Below are positions 41,310 through 51,300 of a DNA stretch of 57,154 nucleotides, one piece after another (positions within the stretch are counted from its first letter, which is position 1; each line of letters opens with the position of its first letter). The DNA is from a bacterium (GTDB lineage Bacteria; Desulfobacterota; JAPLJL01), in NCBI GenBank assembly GCA_028713675.1, contig JAQTNV010000021.1, positions 1-57,154 of the forward strand, in the 5' to 3' direction. The position numbers and the translations under genes were made by a program. Under the pieces are notes generated by a model. That model did not search any database, was not told where the DNA came from, and saw nothing but the letters and a program-made list of their open reading frames with translations.

Positions 41310-42113
41310 ATGGGCAATTTAGATTCCCAGATTCTCTCCTTCCTGAAATTATTGAGTGAACTCGGCTCCGAAAACGAGTTCCAAAAAATCCAGATCGACG
41401 CCCAGGCGCTTTCCCCGGCCCCCTTCCCCAATCCCCCGAAAAAATCGCCGTCCGGCTCGGAACCCCGGGTCGGTTTTGTCCCTCAAAGCGAGATCTGGCT
41501 CGAGCTCGGTCCTCCCACCCTTCCCTCAATTCAGCTGCTCCTCTCGACCGATGATACCGCCCTGGTGAACAAGAACCAGGTCACTGTCCTGGGTGAAGAT
41601 TTGAACCAGCTGCCCCATGGTACCTATCCTTTCGCCCAGGTAATAATGGTCGCCGGCAACCGGCTGACCGACCGGCAGGAACAGGCGATTTTTTCCCTGA
41701 TCGCCCAGGCCTACCAGGCCAACGGCTGCATGTACCGGGCGGCCCAGGGCCGGATCTGGCTCCGCCTGCGCAAAGGGTCCATTGAGAGCGGATTCAATTT
41801 CCGGGTGCTCGGACAGGCTCTCTTTCAATCCATCCATGCCCAGGTCCCGGAGGTCGAGGCCTGCGAGGCGGTATTTATCAATTCCGATCCCCAGACCGTG
41901 GCGCGGGTCGTGGCTTTCTCGGAAGGTTTGTACCGGGCCCGCCGGGAAATCCTGAAGGAAAGATTTGCCAAAGTCGGGCAGGACGTTTACGAATGCGACA
42001 ATCCGTCGGATTGCGAAGCCTGCCCCGACGGCCCGGTTTGCGACCTGATCAAGGAAACCGTCCAGGTGATTAAAAAGCGCCGGGAAGAATTTTTCGGAAA
42101 GGAAAAACCCTGA
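41310..42113 (+). CDS. Stand-alone acetyl-CoA synthase-like domain (CODH/ACS beta subunit-like)
   Basis: The 267-residue protein resembles an internal domain of the CO dehydrogenase/acetyl-CoA synthase beta subunit. The run YRAAQGRIWLRLRKGSIESG, then FNFRVLGQALFQSIHAQVPEVE, parallels the ACS segment with IWCRxSKKAxxxGLxFxHLGxAL, and is followed by FINSDPQTV and YRARREILKERF. A Cys-rich end (ECDNPSDCEACPDGPVCDLIKE) has five cysteines. It is far shorter than ACS and shows no A-cluster domain, so it is not a full synthase. It may scaffold, bind metal, or regulate ACS. It overlaps or abuts the DctP-type gene downstream. There is no ribosome site; a period-7 array fills its leader. Confidence 0.65.
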   Translation: MGNLDSQILSFLKLLSELGSENEFQKIQIDAQALSPAPFPNPPKKSPSGSEPRVGFVPQSEIWLELGPPTLPSIQLLLSTDDTALVNKNQVTVLGEDLNQLPHGTYPFAQVIMVAGNRLTDRQEQAIFSLIAQAYQANGCMYRAAQGRIWLRLRKGSIESGFNFRVLGQALFQSIHAQVPEVEACEAVFINSDPQTVARVVAFSEGLYRARREILKERFAKVGQDVYECDNPSDCEACPDGPVCDLIKETVQVIKKRREEFFGKEKP

Positions 42114-42163
42114 GCCGCTCCTCATTCCGGCCCGCCCGCGCCCCCCAAGTCCTGCTTTTTGCC

Positions 42164-43345
42164 ATGATCATTTGCCTCGTCCCGCCCGCTCCACGGGCCC
42201 GGGCCGAGTCGGGATCCGACCCCTATATCCTCACCTTCGGCACCATGTCCCCCGACAACAGCGTCTGGAGCGACATGCTGACCCAGCTGATCACTCCGTT
42301 TTTCAATGAAATGTTCGGCCGGAGGATGAAGCTGGTAACCTACTTCGGCGGGACCCGGGGTGACGACGACGGGATCGTGGACAAAATCCGGGCGGGAAAG
42401 CTGGACGGCTGCTTTTGCACCAACCAGGGCACGGTCAAGGCCGTCCCGGAAATGTCCGTTCTTTCCCTCCCGACCCTTTTTCGGAACTATGAGGAAGTGG
42501 ATTTTATCGAGGTCAAACTCCGGAAATACATCGAAGCGACCTACGAAAAGCAGGACCTGATGCTGCTCTTTCTCATTGACACCGGGTTTCTCTATTTCTT
42601 CAGCGTCAAAGACCCCTCTTCCCTGAATTCAATCCGTCAATTTAAAATCTTCTCCTGGTTCGGAGAAATCCAGGAGAAATCTTTCCTCGACCTCGGGCTT
42701 GACTCCTTCCCGGTTCCGATTCCCGAGCTCGCCGATTCGATCATCTCCGGGAAAACCAACGGCGGAGCCGGTCCCGCTCCCTGGCTCCTGGCCACCCACA
42801 CGAACACCTACATCAATTATTATCTGGATTTTCCCTGGTTCTACGGGGTTTCGACCGGATTCCTGGATCAAAAAGCGCTTCAGCGGATCATCGACAGACT
42901 GGAACGCAATCCCCGGGACTTCGAGTTGCTGAAAAAACAATTAGAAAAGTTCCAGAAGGAAGTCACGGAGGAATCAATTACCGCCAAACTCGGGCTCAAG
43001 GATAAGCATCTTCTCGAGGCGGCCCGCAAGCTGGTAGCCTGGAGCCGGAACCTGAGACTCGAATCGCCGAAGGACTTGTCCGGAATTCTGGCCGGGGTTT
43101 TCCGGGTTCCGGAAAAAGACTGGGCCCAATCCATCCGCGGATTCGAAACCCAGTGCCTGGACGGTTTTGAAAAACGGGGGATGAAAAAGGTCAGACTCGC
43201 GGAAAGCGACCGGGCCCGGCTGTTTCTCACCACCGCGCGGGTCTGGGAAGAATTTTCCGGCCGGCTTTACCCGGCGGCCCTGCTCGACGGCATCCGGGAC
43301 CGGCTGACCCAGTTCCGGGCCGGAAAGAAAGAAACCCTGGAGTAA
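42164..43345 (+). CDS. DctP-family periplasmic receptor with CxCTNQG motif, orphan
   Basis: This is a TRAP-type solute receptor: YILTFGTMSPDNSVWSD at the mature start, LVTYFGGTRGDDDGIVDKIR and SLPTLFRNYEEVDF. The motif GCFCTNQGTVK is shared with the receptor at 46934 but not with that at 35697, and both share a C-terminal extension (KKVRLAESDRARLFLTTARV and following). With ATG 42164 the signal peptide is short (ends ARARA). The same frame is open upstream and encodes more hydrophobic residues (QVLLFAM), so a non-ATG start overlapping the end of the ACS-like gene is likely. No DctQM genes are present. Confidence 0.75.
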   Translation: MIICLVPPAPRARAESGSDPYILTFGTMSPDNSVWSDMLTQLITPFFNEMFGRRMKLVTYFGGTRGDDDGIVDKIRAGKLDGCFCTNQGTVKAVPEMSVLSLPTLFRNYEEVDFIEVKLRKYIEATYEKQDLMLLFLIDTGFLYFFSVKDPSSLNSIRQFKIFSWFGEIQEKSFLDLGLDSFPVPIPELADSIISGKTNGGAGPAPWLLATHTNTYINYYLDFPWFYGVSTGFLDQKALQRIIDRLERNPRDFELLKKQLEKFQKEVTEESITAKLGLKDKHLLEAARKLVAWSRNLRLESPKDLSGILAGVFRVPEKDWAQSIRGFETQCLDGFEKRGMKKVRLAESDRARLFLTTARVWEEFSGRLYPAALLDGIRDRLTQFRAGKKETLE

Positions 43346-43524
43346 AAATCCTCCCCAGTCCGGGGATAACCGAAAAAAATGTCCAGGAGGATGTCCCGAC
43401 CGGTCGGTGACGAGACCAGCGGCAAGCTTTATCCCCGCGAGTGGTTGGATAGGATCCGGAACAGCTGATCTAATCCTGCGCGGGCAAACAGTTAAAAATC
43501 GGAAGCGAACAAACCGCCGCGGGG

Positions 43525-44085
43525 TCAGTCCCAGAGGGTTTCGAACACCACCTCTTTTTTTCCGTCAATAACCTTTTCGGTGAAGCTCACCTGGGGATTC
43601 TGACCGCCGGCCATCTCAATGTAGACCTCCAGACAGCCGGCCAGCACGTGGAAAAAGATGGTGATGGCGGGAAGCTCGGTGACCCGGGTGACCCGAAACC
43701 TGGCTTTTTTGCCCTCCGCGAAAACCTGTTCCAGTCCCGAACCGGTGAAAAAGGTCTTCGAGGTCAGGGCAAAACCTTTCAGGGCAACCGGTACATCCTT
43801 GTCGCCGGTGAATTTAATGTCTTTATAAACTCCGGTGAAAATCTTGGCCCCGAAAACCCGGCCCCACATCCGGGCGTTCTCCGGCTTCTTGTCACCCAGG
43901 ACTTCGAAAACGGCGGTCAGGCAGCGGAGGAACGTGTCCAACTGGTACCAGCCGCTCGGGAAAATTAGCCCGGAGATGACCTCCCGGTCCTTTTCGGTCA
44001 GATAGCTGAGGATCCGTTCATCCTTGGAACTCCGGATGGTTTTGACAAAATCAACAAAAATGGTGCCCTTGACCTTCTCTTCCAT
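43525..44085 (-). CDS. Conserved hypothetical protein, tandem copy 2
   Basis: This 186-residue soluble protein is clearly a paralogue of the gene at 44111 (shared blocks: DFVKTIR, KDER, SYLTEKDR, LDTFxRCLTAVFEVLG, PENARxWGRxFGxKIF, ELPAIxIxFHVLAGC). No signal peptide or membrane helix. The layout recalls the TIGR02265 group of myxobacterial proteins of unknown role, but I cannot confirm this. A GGAGG lies 9 bases before the ATG, 25 bases after the upstream paralogue's stop, so they are cotranscribed. No catalytic motif is recognised. Confidence 0.7.
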   Translation of the reverse strand: MEEKVKGTIFVDFVKTIRSSKDERILSYLTEKDREVISGLIFPSGWYQLDTFLRCLTAVFEVLGDKKPENARMWGRVFGAKIFTGVYKDIKFTGDKDVPVALKGFALTSKTFFTGSGLEQVFAEGKKARFRVTRVTELPAITIFFHVLAGCLEVYIEMAGGQNPQVSFTEKVIDGKKEVVFETLWD

Positions 44086-44110
44086 GTTATCCCAACCTCC
44101 GGCGGATAGT

Positions 44111-44680
44111 TTAATCCCACCGCGCGCTGAAAACCGCTTCCTTTTTGTTGTTCACTTCGGTTTGGGAACATTCCACCCGGGCATTTTTCCCCCCGGACAG
44201 TTCGATATAAGCCTCGATGCACCCGGCCAACACGTGGAAATAAATCGGGATCGCTGGAAGTTCCGGGATCCGGATCACCCGCAGGCGGGCGCTTTGCCGG
44301 TCCAGGGCGGTCAATTCCAGGCTGGAATCGGAAAAAAAGGTTTTGGAAATCAGGGCAAACCTTTTCAGCGCGTCCGGGACATCGCTGGCCGCGGAATATG
44401 AGATTTCCTTATAAACATTGGAAAATATCTTCCCGCCGAAAATCCGGCCCCAGGTCCGCGCGTTTTCCGGGTTCTTTTCTCCCAGGACCTCGAAGACCGC
44501 CGTCAGGCAGCGGCCAAAGGTATCGAGCGGGTACCAGCCGCCCGGAAAAATCACCCCGGAGACGATATTCCGGTCTTTTTCCGTGAGGTAGCTGAAAAGG
44601 CGCTCGTCCTTGGCGTTCCGGATGGTTTTGACGAAATCGATTAAAACAATCCCTTTTACTTTTTCTTTTTCCGGTTCCAT
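44111..44680 (-). CDS. Conserved hypothetical protein, tandem copy 1
   Basis: This is the first gene of the tandem pair, 189 residues. It is about half identical to the copy at 43525 by eye, with the same Trp/Pro-rich centre (SGVIFPGGWYPLDTFGRCLT) and the same HVLAGC motif near the C-terminus. The conserved Cys and His could bind metal or heme, but no known motif is met. It appears soluble and cytoplasmic. It is divergent from typA. Function unknown. Confidence 0.7.
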   Translation of the reverse strand: MEPEKEKVKGIVLIDFVKTIRNAKDERLFSYLTEKDRNIVSGVIFPGGWYPLDTFGRCLTAVFEVLGEKNPENARTWGRIFGGKIFSNVYKEISYSAASDVPDALKRFALISKTFFSDSSLELTALDRQSARLRVIRIPELPAIPIYFHVLAGCIEAYIELSGGKNARVECSQTEVNNKKEAVFSARWD

Positions 44681-44870
44681 TTGCGAAATAATGATCGGTT
44701 ATGTCTTTAATATATGCCTTTTATGAAGGATTAGGCAATATTAAAGGACTTTTACCGACTCTTTAAGGTCGGCTCCTGATAATACCGTAATAAAACTCCG
44801 CCTGAGTCTTGCCGCCGGGATCAATGTTCAGTAACCTATATCGTTAACTTAGTGAACAAAGGAAAATAAC

Positions 44871-46724
44871 TTGCCGATTCGAGAAAACATTCGCAATGTC
44901 GCCATCGTCGCCCATGTCGACCATGGCAAGACCACCCTGATCGATGCCATGCTCCGGCAGACGGGGGTATTCCGTTCCAACGAGGTCATCGAGGAAAGGG
45001 TCATGGACTCCAATCCCCTGGAGCGCGAACGCGGCATCACCATCTTTTCCAAGCACGCCTCCATCAATTACGCGGGGATCAAGATCAACATCATCGACAC
45101 CCCTGGTCACGCCGATTTCGGGGGCGAGGTGGAGAGGATCCTGCAAATGGTGGACGGGGTACTCCTGCTCGTGGACGCCGCCGAGGGGCCTCTCCCCCAG
45201 ACCAAGTTCGTCCTGCGGAAGGCTCTGGAGCGGGGTTTGCAGGCGGTGGTCGTCATCAACAAGGTCGACCGCTCCGACGCCGAGCCCCATGCCACCCTGA
45301 ATAAAATTTTCGATCTGTTCGTTTCGCTGGGAGCCAGCGACGAGCAGCTGGATTTTCCCGTCCTCTACGCGAGTTCGCGTCATGGCTTCGCCGGCCGGGA
45401 ATTGGGGGACGGGAACACGGATCTCCGTCCCCTGTTCGAGACCATCCTGTCCCATGTCCCCGGGCCCCGGGTCGAGCCGGGAAAGCCCCTTCAGCTTCTG
45501 GTCACCAATACCGAGCATTCTGATTACCTGGACCGCCTGGCCATCGGCCGGGTCAGCCGGGGAAAGATCTCCAAATCCCAGAACGTCGTCGCGGTCCGGC
45601 ACCAGGACGGGAGCCTCTCGCCCTTCAAAATCACCGCCCTCTTCTCCTACCAGGGCCTGAAACGAGAGGAAGTCCAGGAAGTCCAGGCCGGGGATATCAC
45701 CGTCCTGGCCGGGCTGGAGGATGTCCGGATCGGGGACACGGTGGCCGACCCCGACAATCCGGAAGCCCTGCCCGGACTGTCCGTGGATGAACCGACCATC
45801 AGCATGGTCTTTTCCGTCAACGACAGCCCCTTCGCCGGCCGGGAGGGCCAGTATGTCACTTCCCGGCACCTGCGCGACCGGCTTTACCGGGAAGCCCTGA
45901 CCAATTTGAGCCTGCGGGTCGAGGACACCGGAACCACCGAGGCCCTGAAGGTTTCCGGCCGGGGCGAGATGCACCTTTCGATCCTGATCGAAACCCTGCG
46001 GCGGGAGGGCTATGAATTCCAGGTCAGCAAGCCCGAACCCATTCTCCGCCGGGAGGGAGATAAAACCCTCGAGCCCTACGAGGACCTGACCCTGGACGTG
46101 AACAAAGAAAACGCGGGCGATTGCATGGAAAGGCTCGGCTCCCGGAAAGCCGAACTCGTCTCCATGCACACCGGTCCCGACGGACGGACCCGGCTCTCCT
46201 TCCTGATCCCCTCGCGCTGCCTGATGGGCTTCAGAAACGAATTCCTGACCATCACCCGGGGCGAAGGCCTGATGTACCGGATGACCGCCGGTTACCATGC
46301 CTTCAAAGGCGGAGACATCGGCCGCCTGCGCGGGGTCCTGGTCTCCGGCAACCTCGGGCCCACCTCCGCCTATGCCCTGTTCCACCTCTCCGACCGCGGG
46401 GAGTTTTTCATTCTCGCCGGGGAAGAGGTTTACCCGGGCATGATCGTGGGCGAGCACACCCGGGACATCGACCTCGCAGTCAACGTCTGCAAGGCCAAGC
46501 GGGCCTCCAATGTCCGGTCCAAGGCTTCCGATGAAGCCCTGACCATCGCCCCGCCCCGCCTGATGAGCCTGGAACAGATGCTGGAATACATGAATGACGA
46601 CGAGCTGCTCGAGGTGACCCCGAAATCCCTCCGGATGCGGAAGAGGATCCTGGACGCCCTTGACCGGAAACGCTCCGACCGGACTCGGGAGCGGGCGGCC
46701 GAAGCCGCCGGCCAGAAAAAATAA
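44871..46724 (+). CDS. typA: Ribosome-associated translational GTPase TypA/BipA
   Basis: The 617-residue protein is a full-length TypA/BipA of the EF-G-like translational GTPases. Motifs: G1 [13 protein letters not shown]2 [10 protein letters not shown]3 [10 protein letters not shown]4 NKVDRSDA. The second domain and EF-G-like domains follow, then the TypA-specific C-terminal region ([14 protein letters not shown] and [20 protein letters not shown]). It acts on ribosomes in assembly and stress adaptation. The start is TTG with AAAGGA 7 bases upstream. It is a single gene. Confidence 0.95.
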   Translation: MPIRENIRNVAIVAHVDHGKTTLIDAMLRQTGVFRSNEVIEERVMDSNPLERERGITIFSKHASINYAGIKINIIDTPGHADFGGEVERILQMVDGVLLLVDAAEGPLPQTKFVLRKALERGLQAVVVINKVDRSDAEPHATLNKIFDLFVSLGASDEQLDFPVLYASSRHGFAGRELGDGNTDLRPLFETILSHVPGPRVEPGKPLQLLVTNTEHSDYLDRLAIGRVSRGKISKSQNVVAVRHQDGSLSPFKITALFSYQGLKREEVQEVQAGDITVLAGLEDVRIGDTVADPDNPEALPGLSVDEPTISMVFSVNDSPFAGREGQYVTSRHLRDRLYREALTNLSLRVEDTGTTEALKVSGRGEMHLSILIETLRREGYEFQVSKPEPILRREGDKTLEPYEDLTLDVNKENAGDCMERLGSRKAELVSMHTGPDGRTRLSFLIPSRCLMGFRNEFLTITRGEGLMYRMTAGYHAFKGGDIGRLRGVLVSGNLGPTSAYALFHLSDRGEFFILAGEEVYPGMIVGEHTRDIDLAVNVCKAKRASNVRSKASDEALTIAPPRLMSLEQMLEYMNDDELLEVTPKSLRMRKRILDALDRKRSDRTRERAAEAAGQKK

Positions 46725-46859
46725 GCGCTTTTACTCTTTCCCCTCCTGAGCCCGCCGGTTCCGTGATGAAACGGAAATCCCCTGCGATTTTCACAATTTA
46801 GATTGAACCCGAAAAATGCAGTTAGTATTTTAGAATATTATGTAGTTGCCCGTTTCGGG

Positions 46860-46888
46860 TTGAATTCAAATCAGACTTGGGGTATACA
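46860..46888 (+). promoter_or_regulatory. Sigma-70-like promoter for the DctP gene at 46934
   Basis: TTGAAT (46860-46865) and TATACA (46883-46888) are spaced by 17 bases, 45 bases before the TTG start. The -35 partly overlaps the end of a gtagttgcccg...cgggt dispersed repeat (46842-46860). Confidence 0.45.
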
Positions 46889-46933
46889 ATTGTTACCGGA
46901 TTACAACCTTCCGGGATAACAATGTTTTTTTAA

Positions 46934-48199
46934 TTGAATAATTTGAGGATCAATAAATATCGGTTTGTTCTCCGCCGGTCCGGCGCGGCCTTTATTTTCG
47001 GCCTGCTTTTTTCCCTGGTCCTGATTTTTCCCTCCCGGCTCCCGGCCGCGGCTGATTCCGGAAGCCCGCCTTACCTGATCAAGTTCGGGACCATGGCCCC
47101 GGCCGAGAGCGCCTGGACCGAAATCCCCAACAAAATCATTATCCCGCTGGTCGGAAGCATGTTCGGAAACCGGCTCAAGCTGGTGGTTTATTACGGCGGG
47201 ACCATGGGAGACGACGAGGAAATCCTGGAAAAAATCCAGAAGGGCCAGCTGGACGCCTGCAGCTGCACCAACCAGGGAACGGTCAAGCTCCTGCCCGATC
47301 TCTCGGTGCTGACCCTGCCCCTGCTTTTCCAATCCTATGACGAGGTTGATTTTGTCGAGCAGAAACTGCGCAAATACATCGAGACCCGGTTCGAGGAGCG
47401 GGGGTTCAGATTGCTTTTCATCGTCGACACCGGATTCCTGTATTTCTTCAGCCAGAGCGACCCTTCCACTTTCGCCCGCATCCGGGACCAGAAGGTCTTT
47501 TCCTGGTTCGGGGTGATCCAGGACCGGACCTTTAATTACCTGGGGATCAACCCCATCCCGGTCGCCGTCCCGGAACTGGCCCCCTCAATTTCCAAAAATC
47601 TGATTAACGCCGGCGCGGGGCCGGCCTCCTGGCTGCTGGCGACCCAGATGTATTCCCACATGAGATATGTCCTGGCGGAACCGATTTTTTACGGACCCTC
47701 CACCGGGTTTGTCAGCCGGCGCCGGCTGGATTCCATCACTTCCGATCTGCGGGCCAAGCCCTCGGAATTCGCCCTGATCCGGAAAAATTTCCAGGCCTTC
47801 GCCGGCAGCGTGGACGCCGAATCTTTCCTGGACAGTAAAGGCATCCGCGACCAGGAATTGCGGAAGAGCGGCCGGGAATTAATTGCCTGGATCCGCGAGC
47901 AGAAACTGGAAACCCCCGAAAACGTGGTCGAGATCATCATCGGCCTGTTCCAGAAATCGGAACCCGCCTGGCGCCGCTCCATCCGCGAATTCGAGGCCGA
48001 ATGCTTCAAGGGATTTTTCTCGCGGGGAATGAAAAAAGCCCGCCTCCAGGAAAGCGACCGCCGCACCCTGCTTCTGGCTACGGGACGGGTCTGGGAGGAA
48101 TTTTCCGGACAGCTTTACCCCCCCACCCTGCTTTCCGGGATCAAGGACCGGCTGGTCCAATACCGGGCGGGGAAAGCCACTCCCTCCGGATCAGAGTAA
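46934..48199 (+). CDS. DctP-family periplasmic receptor with CxCTNQG motif, orphan
   Basis: The 421-residue TRAP-type receptor is closely related to that at 42164: YLIKFGTMAPAESAWTE at the mature start, VVYYGGTMGDDEEILEK, and the shared ACSCTNQGTVKLLPDLSVLT. The signal peptide is residues 1-40 (FIFGLLFSLVLIFPSRLPAAA). The C-terminal extension (CFKGFFSRGMKKARLQESDR and following) is also shared and is not part of usual DctP proteins. The start is TTG, preceded by a promoter-like pair. Membrane subunits are absent. It may feed an unlinked permease or present a ligand to a signalling protein. Confidence 0.8.
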   Translation: MNNLRINKYRFVLRRSGAAFIFGLLFSLVLIFPSRLPAAADSGSPPYLIKFGTMAPAESAWTEIPNKIIIPLVGSMFGNRLKLVVYYGGTMGDDEEILEKIQKGQLDACSCTNQGTVKLLPDLSVLTLPLLFQSYDEVDFVEQKLRKYIETRFEERGFRLLFIVDTGFLYFFSQSDPSTFARIRDQKVFSWFGVIQDRTFNYLGINPIPVAVPELAPSISKNLINAGAGPASWLLATQMYSHMRYVLAEPIFYGPSTGFVSRRRLDSITSDLRAKPSEFALIRKNFQAFAGSVDAESFLDSKGIRDQELRKSGRELIAWIREQKLETPENVVEIIIGLFQKSEPAWRRSIREFEAECFKGFFSRGMKKARLQESDRRTLLLATGRVWEEFSGQLYPPTLLSGIKDRLVQYRAGKATPSGSE

Positions 48200-48264
48200 T
48201 CCTGATCCGGGTCCCTCCCATCCTTTTATATTCGTAGCATCAGGCGATCCCGGAATAATCCGTC

Positions 48265-48298
48265 AAAAAAAACGGCCCCGCCTGATAGCGGGGCCGTT
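48265..48298 (-). terminator. Rho-independent terminator of the kelch lipoprotein gene
   Basis: A 10-bp stem (aacggccccg with cggggccgtt) and an 8-base loop are followed on the minus strand by eight T. It lies 53 bases after the stop of the kelch lipoprotein gene and converges with the DctP gene end. Confidence 0.85.
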
Positions 48299-48350
48299 TG
48301 AAATCAGCGGCTCCGGTTACGGAACCGTTTTATCTTACCCCCAACGGGAA

Positions 48351-51300
48351 TCAGGGAACTATAACTTCCCCTCCTCCGCTCTCAAACGGTAGTTCGAAAG
48401 CTTCTCCGGAAGTATCTCCCGTCTGGAAGCTGAAACGTCCTCCGGTGTCCATATAATTCCCGGCACCTTTAAAAGCCAGGAAATTATACCCGCCCCAAAT
48501 GATCATCTCGTTCCCGGTCCAGACCGCGGTGTGGAAGACCCGGCCCGAAGGAGCGCCGGTCAGCACGGTTCCCACCCAGGTATCACCGGAGGGATCGTAG
48601 ATGCCGCCGCTTCGATAGTAATAACTGTCATCCATTCCACCCCAGACAATCATCGCCCCAAAAGCCCAGATGGCGGTATGATTACTCCTCCCGGAAGGAG
48701 CGAACTTGGTGGTTACCGGCTTCCAGGTATCCTGATCGGGATCGTATAGCCCTCCGTCATTAAAGTAGTTATAACCATCATCTCCGCCCCAGACGATCAT
48801 CTGGTAGCCGGTCCAGACGACCGAATGATTTTCCCTGCCCGTCGGGGCATCGGTGGTGGAAATCGGCTCCCAGGAATCGAGGGCGGGATCGTATCGGCCT
48901 CCGTCATTCGCATAATAGTAGGTCTGATCCAATCCGCCCCAGACAATCATCTCCGTCCCCGTCCAGACGGCGGTGTGATAGTGCCGGCCGGAAGGCGTAT
49001 TCAGATCAACCGCAGTAGGCATCCAGGAATCGGTGACGGGATCGTATCGGCCTCCGTCATTCACGGGGTAGGAGGTCTGATCCAATCCGCCCCAGACGAT
49101 CATCTCCGCCCCGGTCCAGACGACGGTATGGTCCTGCCGGCCGGAAGGCGTATTCGCGCCAATCGTAACGGGCGTCCAGGAATCCCCGGCGGGATCGTAC
49201 TGGCCCCCGTCATTTACCAGGGACTCGCTCCAATCATACCCGCCCCAGATGATCATCTTTGTCCCCGTCCAGACCGCGGTGTGGAAATACCGGCCCGAGG
49301 GCGTATACGCATCAATCATAATTGGCGTCCAGGAATCGGTGGCGGGGTCGTATCGGCCCCCATCGTTCAGGAAATTATTATTCATATCCATGCCGCCCCA
49401 GACGATCATTTCCGTCCCGGTCCAGACCGCGGTGTGGTATTCCCTTCCCGAAGGTATGGTTGCGCCTGTGTCGGTGGCCGTCCAGGAATCCTGGGCCGGG
49501 TTGTACCGCCCGCCGTCGATGAGATTGGATCCCACGTCTTCTCCGCCCCAGACAATCATCTCCGTCCCCGTCCAGACCGCGGAGTGATAGTCTCTCTCAC
49601 TCGGAGCGTTTTCAACGGAAACCGGGGTCCAGGAATCATCGGCCGGATCATAACGTCCCCCGTCGTTGTAGCAATATTCATTTCCGCCTTCACCCATATT
49701 TTCATAATAATATCCGCCCCAGACGATCATTTCCGTCCCGGTCCAGACCGCGGAGTGATAGCCTCTCACCGAGGGAACATTTTCCCCGGTGCCGGTGAGC
49801 GTCCAGGTATCGGTAAATGGATTGTACCGGCCCCCGTCATTCAGGTAAAAATCGTAAGGGTAAGTCCCGCCGTCGTAATAATGGCCGCCCCAGACGATCA
49901 TTTCCGATCCCGTCCAAACCGCGGTGAAGTCGGTCCTCCCGGAAGGCACCACGCTGGTGGCCATGGGGGTCCAGGTATCGTCCGCCGGATTGTATCTCCC
50001 TCCGGTGTTGGTATACGAACTGCCCATGCTGTAATCGACAAATCCTCCCCAGACCAGCATTTCGTTCCCGGTCCAGACCGCGGTGTGCGAATACCTTCCG
50101 GAAGGCACGTCGACGTCCACGTTGGTGGGGGTCCAGGTATCGTCGGAGGGATTGTATTTGCCTCCATCGTTAAACATGGTCATGCCGGCGTGGTACGTCC
50201 CGCCCCAGACGATCATCTCCGTCCCCGTCCAGACCGCGGTGTGATCCTGGCGGCCGGAAGGCGTATTTCCGTCAACAGCGATGGCCGTCCAGGAATCGCT
50301 GGACGGGTTATAACGCCCGCCATCGTTCAGATATGAGCCATTGTATCCACCCCAGACGATCATCTCGGTTCCGGTCCAGACGGCGGTATGGTAATACCGT
50401 CCGGAAGGTGTATTGGCGTCCTGGGCGATGGGAGTCCAGGTGTCGTTGTAGGGGTCATAAACGCCGCCGTCAATCGGTAATTCCCCATTGGTCCCGCCCC
50501 AGACGATCATTTTTGACCCGGTCCAGACCGCGGCATGGCCGTACCTGGACGAGGGCACATTGGCGTCCGTGCTGGTGGGCGTCCAGGTATCGGTATTGGG
50601 ATTGTACCGGCCCCCGGTATTGGTCACCCCGAAGTGGTAGTTCCCGCCCCAGACAACCATCAAGCCATCGTTGTTGTCCCAGACGGCAGTATGATCCGCC
50701 CGGGCCGCAGGCACCCCGGTGGCGGTACTGGTGGAAATCCAGGAATCGGTGGAGGGATTATACCGGCCCCCGGTGTCAAGATTCTGGTAATTATACCCGC
50801 CCCAAACGATCATTTCCGTCCCGGTCCAGACTGCGGTATGCTGCTGCCTCGCCTGTGGTGCGCTCTCGCTCGAGTCGGTGGCTGTCCAGGCATCGATGGA
50901 GGGATTATATCGTCCTCCGGTATTCAGGTAGCCCGAGTCGTCGATCCCGCCCCAGACGATCATTTCCGTTCCGGTCCAGACCGAGGTGGCAGCCATCCTC
51001 CGGGAAGGCACCTGGGGAGGCTGGGTGGCTTTCCAGGAATCGGTTTCCGGGTCGTATCTTCCACCAGTGTCGAAATAGGAGTAACTGTCGGTTCCGCCCC
51101 AGACGATCATCTCGGCCCCCGTCCAGACGGCCTGGTGAAAATCCCGGCCGGAAGGCACATCGCCATCGACACTGGTAGGGGTCCAGGAATCGCTGCCGGG
51201 GTTGTATCTGGCCCCGGTATTAAGATAATAGGAGTCATCGTATCCGCCCCATACAATCATTTCTTTTCCCGTCCAGACCGCGGAGTGAGCATATCGGGGA

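Noticed and set aside
43346-43524. Possible terminator or small gene between the DctP gene and the paralogue pair
   Set aside because: Only weak inverted words (ccggggataacc, gaccggtcggtgac) are present, with no T tract, and no open frame has a ribosome site.
44844-46457. 537-codon open frame on the minus strand
   Set aside because: It is antisense to typA, which is unmistakable. The antisense product has no recognisable domain.
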